The position numbers were made by a program, and so were the translations under genes. Positions 1-6,509 of a stretch of DNA of 6,509 bases are shown one piece after another; the stretch's first letter is position 1, and every line of letters begins with the position of its first letter. Origin of the DNA: Zetaproteobacteria bacterium (GTDB lineage: Bacteria > Pseudomonadota > Alphaproteobacteria > Micavibrionales > Micavibrionaceae); assembly GCA_002747015.1 (NCBI GenBank), contig NVXI01000002.1:111271-117779 (forward strand), read 5' to 3'. The notes beneath the pieces were generated by a model. It saw only the letters and a list, made by a program, of their open reading frames with translations, had not been told where the DNA came from and made no database searches.

Positions 1-60
1 GGTCAATAGAAACCCTTTAACAATTTCGGTTAAGAAGAATGCGCGTGCTAATCTATCCAT
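1..60 (-). CDS. nuoI: NADH-quinone oxidoreductase subunit I, N-terminal fragment (cut by window edge)
   Basis: Only the first 20 codons are in the window, beginning at the ATG complementary to 58-60 and continuing off the left edge. The visible residues begin [17 protein letters not shown], which resembles the amphipathic N-terminal helix of alphaproteobacterial NuoI (the TYKY homologue). That helix lies against the membrane arm before the two 4Fe-4S ferredoxin motifs, which lie outside this window. The start overlaps the nuoH stop by one base (TAATG), and an AAGGAA Shine-Dalgarno lies 8 bases upstream. The gene order G, H, I is the usual one for nuo clusters and supports the call. NuoI would carry clusters N6a and N6b and pass electrons from NuoG toward the last cluster, N2. 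The identity rests on position and a short N-terminus, so it is likely but not proven. Confidence 0.85.
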   Translation of the reverse strand, partial: MDRLARAFFLTEIVKGFLLT

Positions 61-1199
61 TATTCCGCTTCCTTGTTATCTGTACCACTCACGACATCTA
101 CACTATTTATGGAATCTGCATTATCTTCTGCGTTCAAAACAATCACATGCTGAGGCTTCGGCACTTCTGCTTTCACTTGCCCAGGCAGGGCGTTAAAGGT
201 CATAAGCATACCAGCAACAAGAACAACCCATACTAATGTAAAAGGCAAGAACACCTTCCAGCCAAGGCGCATGAGCTGATCATATCTGAAACGCGGTAAT
301 GTTGCGCGCGCCCAAATATAAAAGAATAAAATACAGCATACTTTCAAGGCAAACCAAAAAATTCCAGGGATAAAGCTGATTGGCTCTATTCCAAATGGTG
401 GCAACCAGCCGCCCAAGAATAAAATTGTTGTCATTGCACTCATCAATATCATATTTGCATATTCACCTAAGAAAAACAGCGCGTAAGTCATTGCCGAATA
501 CTCGACCATAAACCCACCTGTAATTTCAGATTCGCCCTCTGGTAAATCAAAAGGACAACGATTGGTTTCCGCCAAGATAGATATTAGAAAAATAATGAAC
601 ATAGGAAATAACATTATTTGAACCCAAACTGGGCGCGGCGCCAATACAATTTCTTGTAAATTAAGTGAGCCAGTGACAAGCAGCACACAGACAATAATCA
701 AGCCCATGGACACTTCATAAGAAATCATTTGCGAAGCGGAACGAAGGCCACCAAGAAAAGCATAACGTGAGTTAGATGCCCAGCCAGCCATAATAACCCC
801 GTAAACACCCATTGAAGAAATCGCAAACAAATACAAAATCCCAACATTCAAATTTGCCAAAACCCAGCCTTCATCAAATGGAATAACAACCCATGCAATC
901 AAAGACAAAGCAAAGAGCATCATGGGTGCCAAAAGAAACACAATACGATGCGCCTGTGAGGGGATAATAGTTTCTTTGGAAAACAGCTTAATCCCATCGG
1001 CAATTGGCTGTAACAATCCAAACGGGCCTACAGTCATTGGGCCTTGCCTACGTTGCATCGCACCCATTATCTTGCGCTCTGCATATGTCATATAAGCAAC
1101 GGCGAATAACAGACCCATTACGACAACCAGTGTAAACACTACGTTACGAACGATCCAAAAGCTCCATGGATCAGATAGAAATTCACTTAAAAGCTCCAT
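60..1199 (-). CDS. nuoH: NADH-quinone oxidoreductase subunit H (membrane subunit at the quinone site)
   Basis: This 379-residue protein is the NuoH/ND1 subunit of respiratory complex I, an inner-membrane protein that forms much of the quinone-binding chamber and links the peripheral arm to the proton pumps. Family hallmarks are clear: [15 protein letters not shown] at 40-54, [19 protein letters not shown] at 58-76, [12 protein letters not shown] at 139-150, and the charged loop around 210-235 ([16 protein letters not shown], then VEYS) with E211, D218, E221, E223, E225 and E233. [15 protein letters not shown] lies at 301-315. I count about eight hydrophobic membrane segments, roughly at 18-37, 87-107, 118-138, 158-178, 192-212, 236-258, 278-297 and 317-336. 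The start directly abuts the stop of the upstream pyrophosphohydrolase gene (TAG-ATG), with an AAGGA ribosome site 10 bases upstream. The protein is longer than the usual 330-350 residues because of a hydrophilic, acidic tail after about residue 337. The rest of the sequence looks intact and functional. Confidence 0.98.
   Translation of the reverse strand: MELLSEFLSDPWSFWIVRNVVFTLVVVMGLLFAVAYMTYAERKIMGAMQRRQGPMTVGPFGLLQPIADGIKLFSKETIIPSQAHRIVFLLAPMMLFALSLIAWVVIPFDEGWVLANLNVGILYLFAISSMGVYGVIMAGWASNSRYAFLGGLRSASQMISYEVSMGLIIVCVLLVTGSLNLQEIVLAPRPVWVQIMLFPMFIIFLISILAETNRCPFDLPEGESEITGGFMVEYSAMTYALFFLGEYANMILMSAMTTILFLGGWLPPFGIEPISFIPGIFWFALKVCCILFFYIWARATLPRFRYDQLMRLGWKVFLPFTLVWVVLVAGMLMTFNALPGQVKAEVPKPQHVIVLNAEDNADSINSVDVVSGTDNKEAE
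69..74 (-). promoter_or_regulatory. Shine-Dalgarno of nuoI, inside the nuoH end
   Basis: AAGGAA on the minus strand lies 8 bases before the nuoI ATG and within the last codons of nuoH. Together with the TAATG overlap it supports the nuoI start at 60. Confidence 0.65.
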
Positions 1200-1610
1200 C
1201 TATGCAGCATCCTTTTTATTTAAAAACTGTGAGATGTCAGGTTTAAAATAGTCAGGCCCTTTTAAAACCTTACCATCTGATTGGCGGCGAATAGGTTTAC
1301 CATCTGCCCCTAATTTACTCATATTTGAGCGATGCACCTCATCAAAAGCGGGGGTTTTCAAATGTGCCATGCCAAGCGACAAAAACGCACCATCGAGCAC
1401 ATATTGCAAATCAATCAAAGCATCCAGTGTTTCCACCATATCACCCTGCTCTAATGCATCTTTAAGCTCATCCAACTCTTCCGCCAGTAAATTAATACGT
1501 AGCTCATTCGTTTTTTTATCGGAAATACAAGGCATATCCAAAACCGGAAGGCCGTATGTTTCATGAAACTCTTTCACCTGACCTAAGGTCGTTACTTTTA
1601 TATTATCCAT
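1200..1610 (-). CDS. MazG-like / PRA-PH-like all-alpha nucleotide pyrophosphohydrolase
   Basis: This 136-residue soluble protein resembles the all-alpha NTP pyrophosphohydrolase superfamily (MazG, phosphoribosyl-ATP pyrophosphohydrolase and DR2231-like dUTP/NTP pyrophosphatases). The metal-binding pattern is present: E44-E45-x-x-E48 in helix LLAEELDELKDAL, then E60, D63 and D67 in ETLDALIDLQYVL. The C-terminal part (EVHRSNMSKLGADGKPI at 91-107, then DGKVLKGPDYFKPDI at 112-126) matches a conserved tail seen in a small bacterial and phage branch of this superfamily. Such enzymes cleave nucleoside triphosphates to the monophosphate and pyrophosphate, often to remove non-canonical nucleotides. 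The exact substrate cannot be read from the sequence. There is no signal peptide or membrane segment. The gene is wedged between nuoG and nuoH: its ATG overlaps the nuoG stop (TAATG), it has an AGGAGG site 10 bases upstream, and its TAG abuts nuoH. It is therefore co-expressed with complex I genes although it is not a known subunit. The superfamily call is firm; the function is open. Confidence 0.87.
   Translation of the reverse strand: MDNIKVTTLGQVKEFHETYGLPVLDMPCISDKKTNELRINLLAEELDELKDALEQGDMVETLDALIDLQYVLDGAFLSLGMAHLKTPAFDEVHRSNMSKLGADGKPIRRQSDGKVLKGPDYFKPDISQFLNKKDAA
1210..1214 (-). promoter_or_regulatory. Shine-Dalgarno of nuoH, inside the end of the MazG-like gene
   Basis: AAGGA on the minus strand lies 10 bases before the nuoH ATG and inside the last codons of the pyrophosphohydrolase gene. 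The stop and start abut as TAG-ATG, a layout typical of coupled translation. Confidence 0.65.
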
Positions 1611-3676
1611 TATTCAGCAGCCTCCTGAAAATCATTGTTCTTCATAAATGTTTCTGCGCATGTTCTCATCGTTTTAGAAGCGCGACAAATCGAATTATTC
1701 AAGTAGTAATTTTGTACTGGCAAGACAAAAGCATCTTTAAGAACCTTACCCTTTATCGTAGGCTTACACCATTTAGCTGGTGCAATCTCATTAACTTTCT
1801 TAAAGATTGGCCATTCTTTTTGAATACGTGTGCGTAATTCCAACTGTGAATTATAAGGCAAAGGCTTTCTACAAATATATTCAGACATTGCCCGCAATAT
1901 TGCCCAATCCTCTTTGGCATCACCAGGTGGAGAAACTGCGCGTTTGGCCAACTGCGGGCGACCTTCCGTGTTCACATATAGCCCATCTTTTTCAGTATAA
2001 GCAGCCGCAGGAAGTATAACATCTGCACGTTCTGCTGCATGATCTCCATGATGTCCTTGGTAAATAACAAATGTTTTCCATCCGACATTTACACGCGCAT
2101 TAAACTCATCCGCACCGAGCAAAAACAAAGCCTCAACCGATCCATCTTTTGTGCCAGCAATAATCTCTGAAAAATCTAGGCCATTTTTTTGTGGTAAAAA
2201 ACCAACATCAAGACCACCAACGCGAGACGCCGCACCGTGCAATATATTAAAGCCATTCCAATTTTTGGTCACAATACCAAGAGCTTCAGCCGCTTCATGA
2301 AGTAAAGCATGTATAGCCAAGCCATCATCACGACGGAATACACCTGAGCCTATAATCATCATTGGTTTTTTTGCTTTAACCTTACCGGCATATTGCTTAA
2401 CCAATTTTTCTAAATCCTTCGGCCCTGTGCCGACATGTTCATACGGATAGGTTAAATCCACAGCCTCACCAATTAAGGAAACTGGTATATCTTTTTCTAG
2501 CCAATTTTTACGAATACGCGCATTAATCATTGTGGCTTCGTGGCGCGGATCAACACCGACAAGTAATATTGCGTCTGCCTCATCAATCCCCGCGATCGTC
2601 GAATTAAACAAATATGATGCACGGTTTTCTGTATTAAACACGCTGCTATCTGTGCGGCAATCCATATTCGGACTTCCCAAAGAGGCCATAAGATCCTTCA
2701 TCGCCACCATCGCATCAACATCAACCAAGTCACCGGCTAGTGCCGCGATTTTATCGCCTTTAATATTTTGTAGCCTACCCTTGATGTATGCAAAAGCATC
2801 GTCCCACTCTGCTTCGACCAGCTTTCCACTCTGTTCATCACGAATGTAGGGACGATCAATCCGTCCCGCTGATAACCCATCACAAGAAAAACGTGTACGA
2901 TCATCAATCCACTCTTCATTAATATCCTCATTAAGACGTGGCAGAATACGCATCACTTCACGACCGCGCGAATCAACACGGATATTGCATCCTAAAGAAT
3001 CATGAACATCAATTGTCTCTGTTTTGGTAAGCTCCCAACTTCTTGCCTTATAAGTATAAGGCTTAGAGGTTAACGCACCAACAGGGCATATATCAACAAG
3101 ATTACCTGAAAGCTCTGTATCTACAATTTCACCAATGAATGTACCAATTTCTGCATCTTCACCGCGATTAAACTGCCCAAGAACAGGTGTTCCTGCGATT
3201 TCCTCTGCAAAACGAACACAGCGCGTACAATGAATACAGCGCGTCATCTCTGTCCCTATTAATGGGCCGAGGTCTTTATTCGAAACAGTTCGTTTAGCCT
3301 CATGATAACGTGAGCGATCAAATCCATAAGAGACAGCCTGATCCTGTAAGTCGCACTCACCGCCCTGATCACATATAGGGCAATCAAGTGGGTGATTGAT
3401 CAAAAGCATCTCCATAACACCTTTGCGTGCCTTTTTCACCATCTCCGATTCGGTATGAACAACCATTCCATCACCGCAGGCCATAGCACATGAAGCGGCA
3501 GGCTTTGGCGGCCCTCCTTCAACTTCAACAAGGCACATCCGGCAATTTGCAGGAACAGATAGCTTGTCATGATAACAAAATCTCGGAATTTCAATTCCTA
3601 GTTGCTCGGCAGCTTGCAATATGCTGGTGCCGGCTTCGACTTCGATTTCCATGTCATTGATTGTAATTTTTGGCAT
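1610..3676 (-). CDS. nuoG: NADH-quinone oxidoreductase subunit G (75 kDa Fe-S subunit)
   Basis: This 688-residue protein is NuoG, the large iron-sulfur subunit of the complex I peripheral arm, which relays electrons from NuoF toward NuoI. The N-terminal ferredoxin domain has 2Fe-2S ligands C34, C45, C48 and probably C63 (in ASCAMAC). The N5 cluster motif follows as H95-x3-C99-x2-C102-x5-C108, and the N4 ligands are C147, C150, C153 and C197 (DICPVGALT). From about 220 to the end it is a non-catalytic molybdopterin-oxidoreductase-like domain, including GHHGDHAAERADVILPAAAY at 541-560 and EKDGLYVNTEGRPQ at 562-575. Three of the four N7 ligands known from E. coli NuoG are missing, so the N7 cluster should be absent, as in mitochondria and alphaproteobacteria. 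The length also fits that group and not the roughly 900-residue enterobacterial form. The MPKITIN start is typical, with a weak GGAAA ribosome site 9 bases upstream. It is the first gene of the unit here; nuoF is not upstream. Confidence 0.98.
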   Translation of the reverse strand: MPKITINDMEIEVEAGTSILQAAEQLGIEIPRFCYHDKLSVPANCRMCLVEVEGGPPKPAASCAMACGDGMVVHTESEMVKKARKGVMEMLLINHPLDCPICDQGGECDLQDQAVSYGFDRSRYHEAKRTVSNKDLGPLIGTEMTRCIHCTRCVRFAEEIAGTPVLGQFNRGEDAEIGTFIGEIVDTELSGNLVDICPVGALTSKPYTYKARSWELTKTETIDVHDSLGCNIRVDSRGREVMRILPRLNEDINEEWIDDRTRFSCDGLSAGRIDRPYIRDEQSGKLVEAEWDDAFAYIKGRLQNIKGDKIAALAGDLVDVDAMVAMKDLMASLGSPNMDCRTDSSVFNTENRASYLFNSTIAGIDEADAILLVGVDPRHEATMINARIRKNWLEKDIPVSLIGEAVDLTYPYEHVGTGPKDLEKLVKQYAGKVKAKKPMMIIGSGVFRRDDGLAIHALLHEAAEALGIVTKNWNGFNILHGAASRVGGLDVGFLPQKNGLDFSEIIAGTKDGSVEALFLLGADEFNARVNVGWKTFVIYQGHHGDHAAERADVILPAAAYTEKDGLYVNTEGRPQLAKRAVSPPGDAKEDWAILRAMSEYICRKPLPYNSQLELRTRIQKEWPIFKKVNEIAPAKWCKPTIKGKVLKDAFVLPVQNYYLNNSICRASKTMRTCAETFMKNNDFQEAAE
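1621..1626 (-). promoter_or_regulatory. Strong Shine-Dalgarno of the MazG-like gene, inside the nuoG end
   Basis: A perfect AGGAGG lies on the minus strand 10 bases before the ATG that overlaps the nuoG stop. It is the strongest ribosome site in the window. It fixes the start of the small gene and suggests that the gene is well translated and is not a passenger frame. Confidence 0.8.
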
Positions 3677-3685
3677 TTGTTTCTA

Positions 3686-3690
3686 TTTCC
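3686..3690 (-). promoter_or_regulatory. Ribosome binding site of nuoG
   Basis: GGAAA on the minus strand lies 9 bases before the nuoG ATG. It is weaker than the sites of the genes downstream, but no better purine-rich stretch is present at a suitable distance. Confidence 0.45.
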
Positions 3691-3712
3691 GCGTTAATCG
3701 GTAATTAGAGTA

Positions 3713-3741
3713 TTGAAATATATCTCGGACTACTATTTAAT
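3713..3741 (+). promoter_or_regulatory. Predicted sigma-70-like promoter for purL
   Basis: TTGAAA at 3713-3718 matches the -35 consensus at 5 of 6 bases. After a 17-base spacer, TTTAAT at 3736-3741 matches the -10 consensus at 5 of 6. Transcription would begin near 3748 and leave an untranslated leader of about 33 bases before the purL ATG at 3781. This also argues against any start further upstream. No PurR-like operator or riboswitch is recognisable in the short leader. The match is by eye only. Confidence 0.6.
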
Positions 3742-3762
3742 CTGCGCGACGATGAAGATCAA
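3735..3762 (-). promoter_or_regulatory. Weak candidate promoter for the nuoG unit
   Basis: Read on the minus strand, TTGATC (complement of 3757-3762, 4 of 6 to the -35 consensus), a 16-base spacer and TTAAAT (complement of 3735-3740, 4 of 6 to the -10 consensus) could drive the nuoG unit, with a leader of about 50 bases. Its -10 falls on the same AT-rich block as the purL -10, so the two promoters would compete. Other poor -10 matches (TATATT at 3717-3722, TCTAAT at 3704-3709) lack a -35 at the right distance. This is a tentative call. Confidence 0.25.
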
Positions 3763-3780
3763 CAGTTACTTGAAAATTAT

Positions 3781-6509
3781 ATGCAAACTCGAATAGAAAT
3801 TCTAGCCCATAAAGATGATGGACGGGCACATCAGATAGAAAAAGCCCTCAGCTCCATGGGTGTAACAGCCTGTGTGCGGGCGGTTGACGTGTATTCCTCA
3901 GAAAATAAGGATGCGAAAAAAGATTCTTTTGTACAAAGCTTGGCAAATCCGATTACGCAAAAAATAAATCAGACACCCACAGATTTCGATTGGGCTTTAG
4001 AAATCGGGTTTCTTCCTGGCGTCACAGACAATGTCGGACACACAACATCGGAGCTATTAGCACTCTCTGCACAGAATGATAATGCAGGTCAGGAATGTTA
4101 TTCCTCGCGCTTATACCTTATTAAGGGCAAGGCAACACGCGAAGATGTCGAAAAACTTTCAACGATCATTTCTAATAAACTAATTCAGCGCATATCAATT
4201 AAAAATATTGAGGAATACACGCGTGATGGCGGAATGGAAACAATTATTCCTAAGGTCATATTAGAAGAGAATGCGGTTATTGCAGATAACATAGATATGG
4301 ATCTATCAGATTCAGAACTGGAAACATTAAGTAAATACGGTATTTCCAATGCTGATGGTTCTAAACGCGGGCCACTAGGTCTGCCCCTTGTTTATTTGAA
4401 GGCCATTCAAGAATACTTCAAAAACGAAGGCCGCCAGCCAACAGATATTGAACTGGAAACATTGGCACAAACATGGTCAGAACATTGTAAGCACACGATT
4501 TTTGCATCGCCTATTGATGACGTAAAAAAAGGGCTCTACAAACATTATATTCAGCGCGCCACCAAAGAAATACGTGCCGCACGCGGCGATCAAGATATCT
4601 GTGTATCTGTATTTTCTGACAATGCTGGCGGTATTATATTTGACGATAACTACCTGATTACAGATAAAGTAGAAACCCATAACTCTCCTTCTGCGCTTGA
4701 CCCATTTGGCGGTGCAATCACTGGAATTGTTGGGGTTAACCGCGACTGTATGGGGTTTGGTCTAGGCGCAAAACCTGTGGTCAACCGTTATGGATTTTGC
4801 CTGGCTGATCCGCGCAAAACACCAAATTATTTCCGTGACGCAAAATGTAACGATGCACTTCTGCCGCCTTCTAATATTATGAACGGTGTTGTGGCAGGTG
4901 TTGAAGCAGGCGGTAATTGCTCTGGAATACCCACTCCGTCTGGATTTGTGTATTTTGATGATCGTTTTGCTGGAAAACCTCTCGTGTTCGTTGGAACAAT
5001 TGGCCTAATGCCACGCATAATTAATGGCAAGCCTGGACACGAAAAATCTGCACGCCCAGGCGATAAGATCGTTGTGGCTGGTGGGCGCGTTGGTGCAGAT
5101 GGTATTCACGGTGCGACATTCTCCTCTGTTGCGTTGGATGAAGGGTCTCCTGCCACTGCGGTGCAAATTGGTGATCCAATCACACAAAAGAAAATGTCTG
5201 ATGCCATTATCAAAGAAATTCGTGATTTTGGCTGGTACAGTGCCATTACAGATAATGGTGCGGGCGGCTTGTCCTCCTCGGTTGGTGAAATGGGCGAAGG
5301 CTCAGGTGGTTTTCACTTAGAGCTTGAAAAAGTACCACTGAAATATCCGGGTCTGTCCCCATGGGAAATTTGGATTTCCGAGAGTCAGGAGCGCATGACA
5401 TTTTCCGTGCCCCCCGAAAACACAGGCAGGCTTATCGCATTCTTTGCAAAACGCGGTGTTGAAGCAACGGTTATCGGTACATATACAGATACAGGTCGTG
5501 CAAAAATCTCATGGCATAATGATGTAATTATGGATCTTTCCATGGACTTCCTTCATGATGGAAATCCAGAAACACCCTTAACAACAACATTTACCCGTGG
5601 CGGAGATGCAGAACCTGACTTGGCAGAGCCTGAGAGCTACGAAGATACAATGTTAACAATGTTAGGGCGTTTAAATATTTGCTCTAAAGAATTCATTGCA
5701 ACACAATATGATCATAATGTTCAAGGCACTGCGGTTCTCGGCCCATTACAGGGTAAGGGGCGCGTTTATGGTGAGGTTAGCGTTACGCGCCCAGCTTTAG
5801 ATTCGCCAAAGGCCGTTGTTCTATCTCAAGGGCTATTCCCACGTTACAGCGATATTGACACCGCAGCAATGGCTGCTGCGGGCTTGGATATGGCAGTGCG
5901 TAATGCGGTTGCCGCCGGCGTGGATTTCTCTCGCCTCGCATTACTTGATAATTTCTGCTGGTGCTCATCTGATGAGCCGGAACGTTTAGGCCAGCTCAAG
6001 CGCGCCGTTGAAACCATTTACAATATTGCTGTTAAATACCAGACGCCATTTATCTCTGGTAAAGATTCAATGTTCAACGACTTTAAAGGCTATGACGAAA
6101 ATGGTCAGGCGATCAAAGTCTCTGCGCCGCCAACTTTACTGGTTTCAAGCATCGGCATTATGCCAGATACGAAACATTCGATATCCCTCGCTCCAAAGGC
6201 TGCAGGTGACAGTGTCTATATATTGGGTGAGACCAAAGATGAGCTTGGTGCATCCGAATATTATGATGAACTTGGTCATCTGGGATCAAATGTGCCGGAA
6301 ACCGATTCACATCAAAATCTACGCCTTTATAAACTTTATGCACGTGCAAGCCGTGATTGCTTAATCTCATCGGCACTGGCGGTTGGTTATGGCGGTCTTG
6401 GTGTAACACTGGCAAAGAAAGCTATTGCCGGACAATTTGGTCTGGATATCGATCTTTCCGGCTTTGCTCTACGCAGTGATAAAATGCTGTTCTCCGAAAG
6501 CACAGGTCG
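3781..6509 (+). CDS. purL: Phosphoribosylformylglycinamidine synthase, long PurSL-like form, 3' end missing
   Basis: The frame is open for 909 codons and runs off the right edge. It encodes FGAM synthase, the fourth step of de novo purine synthesis: FGAR, ATP and glutamine-derived ammonia give FGAM in the cytosol. Residues 1-150 hold two PurS-like segments, one ending in LANPITQ (55-60 region) and one starting FLPGVTDNVGHT (77-88). The linker and core carry WSEHCKH (232-238), KVETHNSPSALDPFGGA (296-312), GGRVGADGIHGATF (434-447), VQIGDP (461-466), DNGAGGLSSS (491-500) and SESQERM (533-539). The second half has NICSKEFIATQYDHNVQG (632-649) and PFISGKDSMFND (756-767). The last visible residues, LFSEST, match a motif near the C-terminus, so probably fewer than about 100 residues are missing. 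No glutaminase domain is visible and there is little room for one, so a separate PurQ is expected. ATG 3781 is the only usable start: the frame has no earlier ATG, GTG or TTG back to the TAG at 3706-3708. No good Shine-Dalgarno is seen. Confidence 0.96.
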   Translation, partial: MQTRIEILAHKDDGRAHQIEKALSSMGVTACVRAVDVYSSENKDAKKDSFVQSLANPITQKINQTPTDFDWALEIGFLPGVTDNVGHTTSELLALSAQNDNAGQECYSSRLYLIKGKATREDVEKLSTIISNKLIQRISIKNIEEYTRDGGMETIIPKVILEENAVIADNIDMDLSDSELETLSKYGISNADGSKRGPLGLPLVYLKAIQEYFKNEGRQPTDIELETLAQTWSEHCKHTIFASPIDDVKKGLYKHYIQRATKEIRAARGDQDICVSVFSDNAGGIIFDDNYLITDKVETHNSPSALDPFGGAITGIVGVNRDCMGFGLGAKPVVNRYGFCLADPRKTPNYFRDAKCNDALLPPSNIMNGVVAGVEAGGNCSGIPTPSGFVYFDDRFAGKPLVFVGTIGLMPRIINGKPGHEKSARPGDKIVVAGGRVGADGIHGATFSSVALDEGSPATAVQIGDPITQKKMSDAIIKEIRDFGWYSAITDNGAGGLSSSVGEMGEGSGGFHLELEKVPLKYPGLSPWEIWISESQERMTFSVPPENTGRLIAFFAKRGVEATVIGTYTDTGRAKISWHNDVIMDLSMDFLHDGNPETPLTTTFTRGGDAEPDLAEPESYEDTMLTMLGRLNICSKEFIATQYDHNVQGTAVLGPLQGKGRVYGEVSVTRPALDSPKAVVLSQGLFPRYSDIDTAAMAAAGLDMAVRNAVAAGVDFSRLALLDNFCWCSSDEPERLGQLKRAVETIYNIAVKYQTPFISGKDSMFNDFKGYDENGQAIKVSAPPTLLVSSIGIMPDTKHSISLAPKAAGDSVYILGETKDELGASEYYDELGHLGSNVPETDSHQNLRLYKLYARASRDCLISSALAVGYGGLGVTLAKKAIAGQFGLDIDLSGFALRSDKMLFSESTG

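Noticed and set aside
1200..1610. MazG-like gene as part of a toxin-antitoxin or defence system
   Set aside because: MazG can accompany mazEF, but no toxin or antitoxin gene is next to it. Both neighbours are complex I subunits, and the protein is a single small catalytic domain.
2532..2849. Open frame of 105 codons on the plus strand opposite nuoG
   Set aside because: It lies fully inside the well-conserved nuoG coding sequence, its translation is Ser/Ala-rich with no recognisable family, and it is best explained as an antisense shadow.
3695..3707. Small inverted repeat TAAT-CGGTA-ATTA as an operator
   Set aside because: Four-base arms in AT-rich DNA are expected by chance, and no known regulator site matches.
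3677..3780. Purine riboswitch or other structured leader upstream of purL
   Set aside because: With transcription predicted to start near 3748, the leader is only about 33 bases, too short for a known purine aptamer plus expression platform. No suitable paired stems are visible in the 104 bases.
4726..4746. Apparent loss of the usual GG in the purL segment TGIVGVNRD (residues 314-322)
   Set aside because: Small PurL proteins have TGVGG here, but the surrounding signature is intact and, as far as I recall, long-form relatives also carry this variant. It is probably a subfamily feature and not damage.
5024..5320. Open frame of 98 codons on the plus strand within purL
   Set aside because: It is an out-of-frame shadow of purL, whose own frame is continuous and conserved through this stretch.
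6158..6415. Open frame of 85 codons on the minus strand opposite purL
   Set aside because: It is His/Pro-rich with no family resemblance and lies entirely within conserved purL coding sequence.

Overview
The window looks like part of an alphaproteobacterial chromosome. It holds two back-to-back transcription units. The NuoG and NuoH proteins are of the alphaproteobacterial/mitochondrial type: NuoG is short (688 residues), lacks the extra N7 iron-sulfur cluster site, and has a mitochondria-like C-terminus. Base composition is moderately AT-rich by eye. The genus cannot be named from the sequence.

Minus-strand unit, read from 3676 down to 1: nuoG (1610-3676), a small MazG-like/PRA-PH-like pyrophosphohydrolase gene (1200-1610), nuoH (60-1199), and the first 20 codons of nuoI (1-60, running off the left edge). 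The genes are packed with no spacer. Two junctions share one base in a TAATG stop/start overlap, and one is a direct TAG-ATG abutment. Each downstream start has a good Shine-Dalgarno inside the end of the preceding gene, which points to one polycistronic message with coupled translation. The nuo products are complex I parts: NuoG carries electrons through Fe-S clusters in the peripheral arm, NuoI continues the chain, and NuoH is the membrane subunit at the quinone site. The MazG-like protein is soluble and has no known role in complex I.

Intergenic region 3677-3780: 104 bases between divergent starts. It holds a good sigma-70-like promoter for purL (TTGAAA, 17 bp, TTTAAT) and a much weaker candidate for nuoG that overlaps it on the other strand.

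Plus-strand unit, 3781 to the right edge: purL, open for 909 codons with no stop and cut off by the window end. It is a long-form FGAM synthase whose N-terminus appears to carry two tandem PurS-like segments, so it is probably a PurS-PurL fusion and not the roughly 740-residue stand-alone PurL usual in alphaproteobacteria.

No RNA gene, insertion sequence, CRISPR array, phage gene or defence system is visible. The points of real interest are the pyrophosphohydrolase gene embedded in the nuo operon, the nuo cluster starting at nuoG with no nuoF upstream, and the PurSL-type enzyme.
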